Assembly (NCBI GenBank): GCA_965221635.1
Contig: OZ244902.1
Location: forward strand, 3,348,001-3,412,000
DNA from: JAAXHB01 sp965221635
GTDB taxonomy: Bacteria > Actinomycetota > Acidimicrobiia > Acidimicrobiales > Aldehydirespiratoraceae
Direction of reading: 5' to 3'
Length of the DNA: 64,000 bases
A program made the translations under genes and the position numbers. Positions 18,903-27,537 of the stretch are shown here, piece after piece. A model generated the notes under the pieces. That model was not told the origin of the DNA. It did no database searches and saw only the letters and a list, made by a program, of their open reading frames with translations. The first letter of the stretch is position 1. Every line of letters begins with the position of its first letter.

Positions 18903-19160
18903 ATGACGACGAAGCTTGTCAACACTCATGAGGCGAAGTCGCGGCTGTCGGAGTTGATCCGGGACGCCGAGAGGGGCGTCGAGGTGATCGTGGCTCGCAA
19001 CGGCCGCCCTGTGGCGAAGATCATCCCATGGCCCCCCGCTCGTCCAGAGCGAACCCCTGGGGCATGGGCCGGTCGGATCGACTACCACGCAGACATCGTG
19101 GGTACCGATGATGAAATCACGGAGCTGTTCGACGCATCGGCCCGCGACCCCCTTCCATGA
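18903..19160 (+). CDS. Phd/YefM-family antitoxin
   Basis: An 85-residue antitoxin: MTTKLVNTHEAKSRLSELIR, then EVIVARNGRPVAKIIPW, the typical Phd/YefM DNA-binding N-terminus, and an acidic C-terminal tail (IVGTDDEITELF) that should neutralise the toxin. The family dimer also represses its own operon. TAAGCT at 18891-18896 lies 6 nt before the ATG, suggesting leaderless transcription. The PIN toxin gene follows after 66 bp. Confidence 0.9.
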   Translation: MTTKLVNTHEAKSRLSELIRDAERGVEVIVARNGRPVAKIIPWPPARPERTPGAWAGRIDYHADIVGTDDEITELFDASARDPLP

Positions 19161-19226
19161 GCGCCACGACCACCTGCCTTCGACGCACGTTGAAGTGACT
19201 CCCGGAGTTTCCCCGAGCGGACACCA

Positions 19227-19607
19227 ATGAGAATCCTGGTTGACACTCACGTGGCGTTGTGGTGGCTCGACAACCATCAGGCCCTCGGTCGTCGCAGCCG
19301 CCAAGCGATTGCAGCAGCCGATCAAGTGCTGTTCTCAGCTGTCACCCCGTGGGAACTCGGAATCAAGCGAGCCCTGGGAAGGGTCTCGTTCGCCGACGAC
19401 CTGGCTGCCTCGCTGTTGGCCACTGGCTTCGAGGAGCTGCCGATCACGTCGCAACACGCCGAACGAGCCGCGGCGCTCCCCTTGTATCACAACGATCCCT
19501 TTGATCGCATGCTGATCGCTCAAGCACAAATGCAAGCGCTCACATTGGTCACCGCCGATCGAGACTTGCGCAGATACGACCTGGACGTGATCGACGCCCG
19601 GCACTGA
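19227..19607 (+). CDS. PIN-domain toxin (VapC-like ribonuclease)
   Basis: A 126-residue PIN domain: acidic residues in ILVDTHVALWWLD (Asp 5), SAVTPWELGIK (Glu about 43), NDPFDRMLIAQA (Asp about 91) and TADRDLRRYD (Asp about 109) form the four-acid metal site of PIN ribonucleases. Paired with a Phd-type antitoxin upstream, it forms a type II toxin-antitoxin unit that would cleave RNA when released. It sits directly before the phosphorothioation operon, as toxin-antitoxin units often do in defence regions. Confidence 0.92.
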   Translation: MRILVDTHVALWWLDNHQALGRRSRQAIAAADQVLFSAVTPWELGIKRALGRVSFADDLAASLLATGFEELPITSQHAERAAALPLYHNDPFDRMLIAQAQMQALTLVTADRDLRRYDLDVIDARH

Positions 19608-19722
19608 CGCTGCACGCCTCGAATCAGCGCACGTCGTCCCGGGGGCAGGGCGGGGTTGCGAAGCCGCTGGCAGTTGCGGGCATCCAGGCGGTGTGTCACA
19701 CCCCGGTTCTAATGTGTCGCTC

Positions 19723-21021
19723 ATGGAGGGGACCGCGCCACCCGGCCACGATTGGGCCGTCGCATCGACCCCGCGCTCGGATGGGCCGGCGGGCGGGTCG
19801 CATGGCAAGAAGGCGGTGTACCTGGATTACAACGGCTCGGCGCCACTCGACCCTCGGGTGACCGCAGCAATGCTGCCGGTGATGGAAGCCGGAGTTGGGA
19901 ATGCCTCGGCTGCTCACCGCTTCGGGCGGATGCAGGCAGCGCTTGTCGATGACGCTCGCGAGGAGGTCGCCTCCCTGGTCGGAGGCCACGCAGGATCGGT
20001 GGTGTTCACATCGGGGGCGACCGAAGCCAACAACCTGGCACTACAGGGCACGTTTGCGTCCGCGCCCGCGAGACGCAACCGACTCCTTGTCTCGGCTGTG
20101 GAGCACGCATCGGTGCGTGAGGTGGCGCAATGGCTCAGCGATCAGGGCCTCGGCAAGGTGGAAGTGCTACCGGTAACGCCCGGCGGACATGTCGATCTGG
20201 ATGCTCTGGAAGAAATGATGAGCGACGACGTGTTGCTGGTGTCGGTGATGGCCGCGAACAGCGAAACCGGTGTGCTCAACCCGATCGCCGCGATATCCGA
20301 GTGCGTCCACGGCCACGGTGCGCTGTTGCACAGTGATGCCACACAGATGGTGGGACGGCTCCCGTTCGACATGACCGCCGCCGGGGCGGATCTCGTGTCG
20401 ATCAGTGGTCACAAGATGTGCGGGCCGACTGGTGTGGGCGCGCTTATCGGCACCCGTCACAGCCTCACCAAGCTGCGGCCCGTCATTCACGGAGGCGGTC
20501 ACGAACTCGGCCTGCGATCGGGTTCGCTCAACGTGGCAGGAATCGTCGGCCTCGGCACCGCCGCCCGCATTGCAGTGGCAGAACGCCAAGAAGAAGCGGT
20601 TCGCACCGCCGCGCTGCGTGACCGGCTCGTTGACGGCATCACTGAGCAGGCAGCCGGAGTTGCACAAAACGGAGACACTTCACAGCGGCTTCCCAACACG
20701 GCGAGCCTCCGCTTCGCGGATGCCGACGCCGAGGCCGTGATCGCCCACATGGATCCGGTGGCGGTGTCTGCGGGCAGTGCTTGCAGTTCGGGGGCGATCG
20801 AACCCTCGGCGGTGTTGCTGGCGATGGGACTGAGCCGCGACGAGGCTTACGAGTCGATCCGCTTCAGCGTGGGACGCTTCACCACCACCGCGGATGTGAG
20901 CACTGCCATTGAGAGCACTGTCGCAGCCGTTCGGTACGTTCGCGCCGTGTCCCAAGGCCACCACCACGATTCCTGCGAGACACCACACCTTGCCGATAGC
21001 GGGTTCCATGCGGCTGGCTGA
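19723..21021 (+). CDS. sspA: SspA/DndA-like cysteine desulfurase
   Basis: A 432-residue PLP-dependent cysteine desulfurase of the IscS/NifS/DndA type: YLDYNGSAPLDPRV, FTSGATEANNLAL, AVEHASV (His stacking on PLP), DATQMVGR, SISGHKMCGPTGVGAL (PLP Lys), and active-site Cys in SAGSACSSG. It would pass sulfur from L-cysteine to the PAPS-reductase-like partner for DNA phosphorothioation. Context decides the call: DUF4007, large ATPase and PAPS-reductase-like genes follow with overlaps, the order expected of sspABCD. Start ATG 19723 has TAATGT 7 nt upstream (leaderless); GTG 19693 is also in frame. A short His/Asp tail overlaps the next gene by 14 nt. Confidence 0.88.
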   Translation: MEGTAPPGHDWAVASTPRSDGPAGGSHGKKAVYLDYNGSAPLDPRVTAAMLPVMEAGVGNASAAHRFGRMQAALVDDAREEVASLVGGHAGSVVFTSGATEANNLALQGTFASAPARRNRLLVSAVEHASVREVAQWLSDQGLGKVEVLPVTPGGHVDLDALEEMMSDDVLLVSVMAANSETGVLNPIAAISECVHGHGALLHSDATQMVGRLPFDMTAAGADLVSISGHKMCGPTGVGALIGTRHSLTKLRPVIHGGGHELGLRSGSLNVAGIVGLGTAARIAVAERQEEAVRTAALRDRLVDGITEQAAGVAQNGDTSQRLPNTASLRFADADAEAVIAHMDPVAVSAGSACSSGAIEPSAVLLAMGLSRDEAYESIRFSVGRFTTTADVSTAIESTVAAVRYVRAVSQGHHHDSCETPHLADSGFHAAG

Positions 21022-22165
21022 GGCAGCGACGCCCACCTTCGCGCGCCACGAGACCTTCCACCCTCGCTACGGCTGGTTTCGCAAGGCCTACCGCGCCGCA
21101 GCGGAGGATCCCTCTGTGTTCACGGGCGACGATGCTCCCGTGAGAATCGGAGTGGGCAAGAACATGGTGCGCTCGATCCGCTTCTGGGGCCTGGCGGCGA
21201 AGCTCATCACCGAAGACCCCAACCCCACCTCGAAACGCGCCGTTGGTGTTGTGCCCACTCGAATCGGTCACGCGTTGTTTGGTGACGGCGGCTGGGATCC
21301 CTGGATGGAAGACCCGGGCACGCTGTGGCTGCTGCACTGGCTGTTGCTGGCGAACCCGTCGCGACTGCCGGTGTGGTGGTTGGCCTTCAACGATTTCAAC
21401 GCGGTGGAGTTCTCCGAGAGCGACTTGGAGGCGGCTGCGGTCTCGCAACTCGAAAGCACCGAATGGAAGCAGCCCCATCAGTCGTCGCTAAAGAAGGACG
21501 TGAGTGCCCTTGTGCGCAGTTACGCCCCTGCGCAAACATCTCGTCGCTTGCAACTTGACGACATGTTGGACTGCCCGCTTCGAGAATTGGGGTTGATCGG
21601 ACGTTCCGTTGCCGCAAGTTCCTACCGATTCAGTCTGGGACCCAAGCCGACGTTGCCGGCAGCGATTCTCTTGTACTCAGCCCTCGACTACATTTGTCGC
21701 ATTCAGGCAAGCGGCAGCACGATCACGATCAGGCGACTGGCTCAAGAGTTGGGCGCTCCGGGAAGGGCGTTCAAGCTCACAGAGCGCGAGATCACCACTG
21801 CGCTTGAATCTCATTTGGAATCACTAAACCACAAGAATCGCGCCGGTTCAAAAGTGATTCTCAATGCATTGCATGTAAGCACCCCCCCCCCCGGAGATTC
21901 ACAGTTAACTTGGTCTGAAGATCCGGCGGGAATTGCAACCGCCGTTCTCGATCAGTACTTCGGCACTCACAAGTCTTCGCGTGGTCGGGCTCAGCGGCTT
22001 GGTGGAAGCAGGGCCCTGGCCGGGCCTCAAGGTGACCAAGCCATTGACGACAACCTGCTTGCTGAACTCGGCGTTGGCCGTGAAGGCAGCCACCTCCGCA
22101 TGCTCGACGAGGCCCAGCGGCGACACGATTTGGCCGAGGCCCGAAGCGGCGGGGGCTCCGCATGA
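21008..22165 (+). CDS. sspB: SspB-like DUF4007 protein
   Basis: A 385-residue DUF4007 protein: PTFARHETFHPRYGWFRKAY at the start, IGVGKNMVRSIRFWGLAAKL, then DPWMEDPGTLWLLHWLL. In Ssp systems the DUF4007 protein SspB is reported as a DNA-nicking component needed for single-strand phosphorothioation (recalled family knowledge). ATG 21008 overlaps sspA by 14 nt; its TGA overlaps the ATG of the next gene (ATGA). A run of 11 C (21882-21892) encodes Thr-Pro-Pro-Pro near residue 293. A one-base slip there would destroy the C-terminal third and uncouple sspC. In the given sequence the frame is intact. Confidence 0.82.
   Translation: MRLAEAATPTFARHETFHPRYGWFRKAYRAAAEDPSVFTGDDAPVRIGVGKNMVRSIRFWGLAAKLITEDPNPTSKRAVGVVPTRIGHALFGDGGWDPWMEDPGTLWLLHWLLLANPSRLPVWWLAFNDFNAVEFSESDLEAAAVSQLESTEWKQPHQSSLKKDVSALVRSYAPAQTSRRLQLDDMLDCPLRELGLIGRSVAASSYRFSLGPKPTLPAAILLYSALDYICRIQASGSTITIRRLAQELGAPGRAFKLTEREITTALESHLESLNHKNRAGSKVILNALHVSTPPPGDSQLTWSEDPAGIATAVLDQYFGTHKSSRGRAQRLGGSRALAGPQGDQAIDDNLLAELGVGREGSHLRMLDEAQRRHDLAEARSGGGSA
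21882..21892 (+). repeat. C11 homopolymer inside sspB
   Basis: Eleven consecutive C on the coding strand, read as AC-C..CCC-CCC (Thr-Pro-Pro-Pro). Mononucleotide runs of this length are typical slippage sites; it is the longest homopolymer I noticed in the window. Confidence 0.9.
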
Positions 22166-25100
22166 ACGCCGCAGCTTCCCCCATCGTGGTGGAGGGCCGC
22201 TTTGCTCGCTCGGCGAACCTCGAACGAGACGCGCAACTCCCTGAACCACTCCACGGTTACGTCGTAACCGGACGCGCCCTGGAGGTGGTGGAACGCGTAG
22301 CTGCAGTGGCCGCGGATGGGGTGGCTGGTGGAGCGTGGTCACTCACCGGGCCCTACGGCAGCGGCAAGTCGTCGTTGGCGCTGCTGCTTGATGCGCTCTT
22401 CGGCCCCCCGGACGACGGCTCGGGTGGCGTTGATCGCTTGGTCACCACGGAACTCTCGCTGTTGGACACACCCGGTGACCACCAACATGGTGGTGGTCGT
22501 CGTTCCACCATCGACGGGGCTGAGAACCTCGATGTGCGCGACATCGCCTTGAGCTTGATCGACAACGCTTCGCCTCAGGTGGGCGCCCTTGTGCGGGAAG
22601 CACATCAAACCCACCGCACGCAGGCCACCGGCTTTCACCGGGCAATAGTCACCGCGCAACGCGAACCGCTCAGCCACACCCTGTTGCGAGGCTTGCACGC
22701 CGCGGTGGTGCGCAGATTCGGCAAGATCCCACCCGCCTCACGCTTCACGGCGGCCACGGTGCTGAGACGTGCACTGGCCGATGTCGGCTCCGCTGATCCC
22801 ACTCGGGCCAACCTTGCGCCGGACTCGCTGCTGAAGATCGCCCGGTGCCTCGCCGAGGACTCGCCGCTGCTGGTGATCATCGACGAGTTCGGCAAGTCCC
22901 TTGAGGCAATCTCCGACTCCGGCCACGAACAGTCCCCGTCATCGAGCGCCGCCGCGGCTGACCCCTACCTGCTTCAGCAGTTGGCTGAGGCCGGCCAGGG
23001 AGCAGGGCTGCCGATCTTCATCATCACGCTGCAGCACCTTTCGTTTGACGACTATCTGTGCCGCGTTTCGGAAACCCAGCGCCGCGAATGGGCGAAGGTT
23101 CAGGGACGTTTCGAGGACATCGCCTACAACGAGTCCTCAAGCCAGGTCAGGGCACTGATCGGTTCCGCACTCAAGGTCACCAGCAGTTGTCTGCAAGAAC
23201 GCATCAAGCGCTGGTCGCTCGCTCAGACACGAGTTGCCAAGAAGCTGGGGATCCTCGAGCTGGCGGATCCGGCGGTGATCGAGTCCTGCTACCCGTTGCA
23301 CCCCTTGACCGCTCTCGTGCTGCCGGAGTGGTGTACCCGCTACGGCCAACACGAGCGCACTCTGTTCTCGTTCTTGTCGGCGTCTCATCCCGCGGGCGTG
23401 GCTTCGTTCATCGAGCGGGCCGTGGACTCGTCCGGCAACAGCCGTGGCCTTGTGTCGATGGGTCTCGACCACATCTACGACTATTTCGTTGCCGAAGCCA
23501 CTTTGGGTGCTGCTGTTGGCCCTGCTCTCAGTCGGTGGAGCGAGATCTCGTTGCGGATCAGGGACGCGCACGCGCTCACCAAGGGTCAGCAACGTCTCGC
23601 CAAGACGATTGCCGTGCTGAATCTCAGCGCCGCCAATGGCGGGGTTCGGGCTTCCAGGGATGTTCTGGAGTTCGCCTTCTGCACCAACGGGGTGCGTTCG
23701 ACCCGTCCGCAGTCACCCAGAGGCGAATTCGGGCGCAGCCTTGACGCGCTCGAGCGGGTGGGGATTGTGACGTACCGCCAATTCGCCGACGAATACCGCA
23801 TCTGGCAGGGAACAGACACGGACGTTGCCGCCCTGCTTGAGGGCGCGTACCAACAGGTGGAGGGCCTTCCCTTGGCGGAGTTGCTGTCCGACCTGAGCGA
23901 GCCGACACCGGTGGTGGCGGCCAGGCACAGCGCGCAACATGAGATCCTTCGGGTGTTCCGCCGGCGCTATTCCTCGGGCGTCGAGATGGTCGAGCCGCAG
24001 AGTGCTTCTTCCGCCTATGACGGGGACGTGTTGTTGGTGGTCGGTACACCTTCGGGCGAAGCCCCGCGGGTCGCGTTGGGTGATTCCGCGGCCGGGCCGC
24101 TCTCGCAAGCCGAGTCGCCGGCCGGCAAACCTGCCGTGGTCGCCAAACCGGTGGTTGCCGCCATTCCTGCGGACGTAACCGCGTTGGAGTCCGCTGCTCG
24201 TGAAGCCGCCGCGGTTCGGTTGGCGCTGCGCAGCCCGACCGTTGCTGAGGATTGGGTGGCGCAGAGCGAACTCGGCGAACGACTTGCGGTGTGCCGGATC
24301 GCCCTGGAATCGGCCCTTGCCGATTGCTTTTCCGCGGAGGGCTGTCGTTGGGTGTGGATGAATCCTGCTGGCCAACTGTCCCCTAGTCCCACCTGCGACC
24401 AGCAAGGCGCTTCGGATGGCGGGGACTTCGGGGAAGGCGTTGCCCTTGGCGCCGGGCGTGGCAGCGCTGCAGTATCCGACGCGGCAGACCGGGCATACCC
24501 GGACTCGCCAAGGGTGGGCAACGAGATGCTCAACCGCACCCATCTCACAACGCAGGGCGCCAGCGCCAGGCGCCTGCTGCTCACAGCGATGATCGAGCAC
24601 GGCCACGAGCCCGACCTCGACTTGACGGGTTACGGCCCCGAGGTGGCCATGTACCGCTCGTTTGTGGGCAGCACGGGCATGCATCGCCCGGGCCGCGAGC
24701 GCAGTGTTTGGGAGTTCGGGCCGCCGTCGAACGAATCGCTGCTGCCCGCCTGGGAATGTGTGCGAGCCAGCTTTGAAGGCGCCCGGTCGAGTCGGGTGAA
24801 CCTCGGCGACGTTCATGAGGCGTTGCTTTCGCCGCCCATCGGCATGAAGGCCGCAGCGGTGCCGGTGCTGCTCACAGCGGGCCTGCTTGCGCACGCCGAC
24901 GAGGTGGCCATCTACGAGCACGGCACCTTCAAGCCGCAACTCACTTCTGAAGTGTCCGAGCGGATGGTGCGCAACCCGAGCCACTTCGAGATCAAGCATT
25001 TTGCGAGTTCCGCCGGCACTCGACGCCACGTTGTGCAAGCGGTGTTGGCGCAGCTTGCCGTTGACGGGTTGCAGGGTGCGCAGCGGGTGCCGGGCGTGTT

Positions 25101-25986
25101 GTCCGTTGTTGCGCGCTTGGTGTCGGTTGCGGGACGCGTGCCGAATTACACGTTGAACACGGCGCATCTCCGCGAGCGCACGTTGCGGGTGCGTGGCGCC
25201 TTGGTGGCCGCGGTTGAGCCCGACCGTTTGCTGTTTGTTGATCTGCCCGAGGCTGTTGGGCTCGACGCCTTCGAGCCAGGGGATGGTGAAGCGAGCGGGG
25301 AACAGCGTGCGACGGACTTCGCAGAGCGGCTAGCTGGTGCGGTTGAGGATCTCAACGCCTGCTACGAGGCAATGCTGTCGGATCTGTTCGAGCTGCTGCT
25401 CACCGAAAGCGCCGAGTCGAACAGGCTGGCCGTGACCGGGCAGGCCGCTGCGCTGGTGGGCGAGGTTCTCGATCCCGAGGTTCGGACGTTCGTGATGGCT
25501 CTCGCCAATGATTCCGTGGAGTCCGACCGGGCGTGGATCGAGGCGATCGCAACGGTGGTGTGCCGCAAGGCTCCGGCCGAATGGGCGGATCAAGACCGCC
25601 AGCGCTTCGAGCGCGAGGTTCCCCATCGGATAGCGGCTTTCCACCGCCTGGTGGCGTTGCACGCCGAGCGCCGCACGAATCTGAGCGGAGGTGGGCCCTT
25701 CGATGCGTTGAGGGTCACGGTCACCCGTTCCGATGGTGCCGAGCACATCCGCATGCTGGACGTGGACAGTCGTCGGCGGGGCGAGGCCGAACAGGCGCTG
25801 AACCAAGCAGTTGATGAGCTCACGCAGATCACCGGTTCAGGTCAGCGGGCTCAGCACATGTTGCTGGCCCTGCTAAGCGAACGCCTCCTCGAGGGTGCGC
25901 CCGACGCCAACGCGGGCACCCCGGAAGATGTTCCTCCCCCCGCGAGCAGTGAAGGCCCCCGGGTGGCCGTGGGATTGGGCCAGTGA
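22162..25986 (+). CDS. sspC: SspC-like large P-loop ATPase
   Basis: A 1274-residue protein with Walker A GPYGSGKSSLALLLDALF (about residue 68) and Walker B LLVIIDEFGKSLE (about 235). It resembles the large ATPases of Ssp and BREX (BrxC/PglY) systems. The long C-terminal half (about 640-1274) has no motif I can name. It contains an Ala/Gly/Ser-rich stretch around 750-790. It is the third gene of the coupled operon, with 4-nt overlaps on both sides. In Ssp systems SspC supplies ATPase activity for phosphorothioation (recalled). Given order and partners, SspC is preferred over BrxC: no PglZ, PglX or BrxL is present. Confidence 0.82.
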   Translation: MNAAASPIVVEGRFARSANLERDAQLPEPLHGYVVTGRALEVVERVAAVAADGVAGGAWSLTGPYGSGKSSLALLLDALFGPPDDGSGGVDRLVTTELSLLDTPGDHQHGGGRRSTIDGAENLDVRDIALSLIDNASPQVGALVREAHQTHRTQATGFHRAIVTAQREPLSHTLLRGLHAAVVRRFGKIPPASRFTAATVLRRALADVGSADPTRANLAPDSLLKIARCLAEDSPLLVIIDEFGKSLEAISDSGHEQSPSSSAAAADPYLLQQLAEAGQGAGLPIFIITLQHLSFDDYLCRVSETQRREWAKVQGRFEDIAYNESSSQVRALIGSALKVTSSCLQERIKRWSLAQTRVAKKLGILELADPAVIESCYPLHPLTALVLPEWCTRYGQHERTLFSFLSASHPAGVASFIERAVDSSGNSRGLVSMGLDHIYDYFVAEATLGAAVGPALSRWSEISLRIRDAHALTKGQQRLAKTIAVLNLSAANGGVRASRDVLEFAFCTNGVRSTRPQSPRGEFGRSLDALERVGIVTYRQFADEYRIWQGTDTDVAALLEGAYQQVEGLPLAELLSDLSEPTPVVAARHSAQHEILRVFRRRYSSGVEMVEPQSASSAYDGDVLLVVGTPSGEAPRVALGDSAAGPLSQAESPAGKPAVVAKPVVAAIPADVTALESAAREAAAVRLALRSPTVAEDWVAQSELGERLAVCRIALESALADCFSAEGCRWVWMNPAGQLSPSPTCDQQGASDGGDFGEGVALGAGRGSAAVSDAADRAYPDSPRVGNEMLNRTHLTTQGASARRLLLTAMIEHGHEPDLDLTGYGPEVAMYRSFVGSTGMHRPGRERSVWEFGPPSNESLLPAWECVRASFEGARSSRVNLGDVHEALLSPPIGMKAAAVPVLLTAGLLAHADEVAIYEHGTFKPQLTSEVSERMVRNPSHFEIKHFASSAGTRRHVVQAVLAQLAVDGLQGAQRVPGVLSVVARLVSVAGRVPNYTLNTAHLRERTLRVRGALVAAVEPDRLLFVDLPEAVGLDAFEPGDGEASGEQRATDFAERLAGAVEDLNACYEAMLSDLFELLLTESAESNRLAVTGQAAALVGEVLDPEVRTFVMALANDSVESDRAWIEAIATVVCRKAPAEWADQDRQRFEREVPHRIAAFHRLVALHAERRTNLSGGGPFDALRVTVTRSDGAEHIRMLDVDSRRRGEAEQALNQAVDELTQITGSGQRAQHMLLALLSERLLEGAPDANAGTPEDVPPPASSEGPRVAVGLGQ

Positions 25987-26840
25987 GCGCGGCGGGCAGT
26001 GCGGTGCGGCACATCTGTGGGATCTCCGGCGGCAAGGACTCCAGCGCCTTGGCCGTGTACCTGCGCGGCACGGTGCCCGAGATGGAGTACTTCTTCTGCG
26101 ACACGGGCGCCGAGTTGCCCGAAACGTACGAGTACCTCACCCGCCTTGAGGCCATTCTCGGCAAGCCGATTGTGCGCCTCAACGCCACACGGGGCTTCGA
26201 TCACTGGTTTGAGGTGTTCCGGGGGACGCTGCCGTCGCCACAGATGCGCTGGTGTACCAAGAACATGAAGATCAAGCCGATTGAGGAGTGGATCGGCGAC
26301 GAACCGGCTGTGTCGTACGTGGCCATCCGCGCCGACGAAGCCAATCGCAAGGGCTACGTCTCCACGAAGTCCAACATCACCACGAAGTTCCCGTTCGTGG
26401 AGGATGGCGTGGACCACGCTGGCGTGATGCGCATCCTCGACGACGCAGGGATCGGCCTGCCCGACTACTACGAGTGGCGAACCCGTTCGGGCTGCTACTT
26501 CTGCTTCTACCAGCGCAAGGCCGAGTGGATCGGCCTGTCCGAACGCCACCCCGACCTATTCGAACGAGCAGTGGCCATAGAGCAGAAGGTGCTCCAGGAC
26601 GCCGGCGTCCACGGAGATGCCAACTTCAGCGACCACGCCATGCGAGGCCGGCAGTACACCTGGTCAGGCGGAGAAACCCTGGTGCAGCTCAAAGCCCGCC
26701 GAGAAGAAATCCTCACCCGCCACACCGCCTCCCTTCAGCGAGCCCAGCAAACCAGAGCCAACGTCCCCCTAATGGAGGTCCTAGCCGAAGCCCTAGACGA
26801 AGAAGACAACACACCCCCCTGCACAGTATGCGCCCCATGA
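25983..26840 (+). CDS. sspD: SspD/DndC-like PAPS-reductase-family protein
   Basis: A 285-residue ATP-pyrophosphatase-type protein: ICGISGGKDSSALAVYLRG (SGGKDS PP-loop), RWCTKNMKIKPIEEW, and C-terminal RSGCYFCFYQRKAEW, giving Cys residues (WC, GCYFC) that may hold a 4Fe-4S cluster as in DndC. The family adenylates the DNA backbone and delivers sulfur. GTG 25983 overlaps the sspC stop (GTGA). This is the last gene of host-like composition; a 211-bp gap separates it from an AT-richer gene set. CysH (assimilatory sulfate reduction) is excluded by context and by the GCYFC end. Confidence 0.87.
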   Translation: MSAAGSAVRHICGISGGKDSSALAVYLRGTVPEMEYFFCDTGAELPETYEYLTRLEAILGKPIVRLNATRGFDHWFEVFRGTLPSPQMRWCTKNMKIKPIEEWIGDEPAVSYVAIRADEANRKGYVSTKSNITTKFPFVEDGVDHAGVMRILDDAGIGLPDYYEWRTRSGCYFCFYQRKAEWIGLSERHPDLFERAVAIEQKVLQDAGVHGDANFSDHAMRGRQYTWSGGETLVQLKARREEILTRHTASLQRAQQTRANVPLMEVLAEALDEEDNTPPCTVCAP

Positions 26841-27051
26841 CAACTGTCAACCGGACCTCGTGGCCTTGCCAACAACCAAAGCCTCCACGTTCAGAGGTTG
26901 CAACCCCAGACCTCACGCTCGGCAGCGACTCGCAGCAGACCTTCCTACCGCCCCACATAACAGCTCCACCTTCAGTTCTGCCATTGCAGCACCGCAATTC
27001 GCCAAGGTGGTCCAAGTGCCACGACCAGTCGCCGCTTGAGGACCCTTCGTA

Positions 27052-27525
27052 ATGCAGCCACTCGGATGGTCCCTCGATCAAGACCAATGGGAAGAGGTCA
27101 TTCCCTTGTTGCGAGGATTCAAATGGCGGTCAACTTACCTCAACAAGTTGTACCGCGACTCAGTACCAAGGTGTGCAGGATTGTATCTCTTGATCTCAGA
27201 TTCCAGCCAAACCAAGGACATCTACCGCCTTCCAGAATCGATAGCTGTGGTGCTATATGTGGGAATCTCGACCGATTTGCGAAGTCGATTCCTTCAACAC
27301 TCCGCAACCAAGCCCAGAAATCCTCTGATACAGGAATGCAAGCGCACATTTGGGACCCTTCGATTTGCGTTCACACGGGTACCTGCTACAGCATCTGCAC
27401 TCGAGTCCGAGTGGTTGTCCCAATCTGAGCACGCCCTCATTAGTGTTCTGGGCCCTCCTGCGAATCGGAGCGTACCTGTCGGATACCCAATCACAGCCAA
27501 GATCGGCGAGCCGGTCCCAATCTAA
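27052..27525 (+). CDS. GIY-YIG-like nuclease domain protein
   Basis: A 157-residue protein with GLYLLISDS and, after an insert, VVLYVGISTDLRSRFLQH. This is the GIY...YIG pair with the conserved Arg on the following helix. A later ESEWLSQSEHALISVLGPPANRS supplies the Glu and Asn positions of the fold. The fold cuts DNA in homing and restriction enzymes. The catalytic set looks plausible but was not checked structurally. GAGG lies about 10 nt before ATG 27052. The gene is visibly AT-richer than sspABCD. It is 12 nt from the next gene, so the two are co-transcribed. Its place behind sspD suggests an effector or accessory nuclease. Confidence 0.72.
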   Translation: MQPLGWSLDQDQWEEVIPLLRGFKWRSTYLNKLYRDSVPRCAGLYLLISDSSQTKDIYRLPESIAVVLYVGISTDLRSRFLQHSATKPRNPLIQECKRTFGTLRFAFTRVPATASALESEWLSQSEHALISVLGPPANRSVPVGYPITAKIGEPVPI

Positions 27526-27537
27526 AGGAGACAGCCC

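Noticed and set aside
22162..25986. Frameshift in the large ATPase because of its odd Gly/Ser-rich middle
   Set aside because: The frame is open for 1274 codons with consistent composition on both sides; low-complexity inserts are common in this genome.
19723..26840. BREX or Dnd as the name for the four-gene operon
   Set aside because: No PglZ/PglX/BrxL for BREX, and no DndD/DndE; the DUF4007 gene and gene order fit Ssp.
25983..26840. Assimilatory CysH/CysD
   Set aside because: Coupled to DUF4007 and large-ATPase genes and carries the DndC-like GCYFC end; no sulfate-assimilation neighbours.
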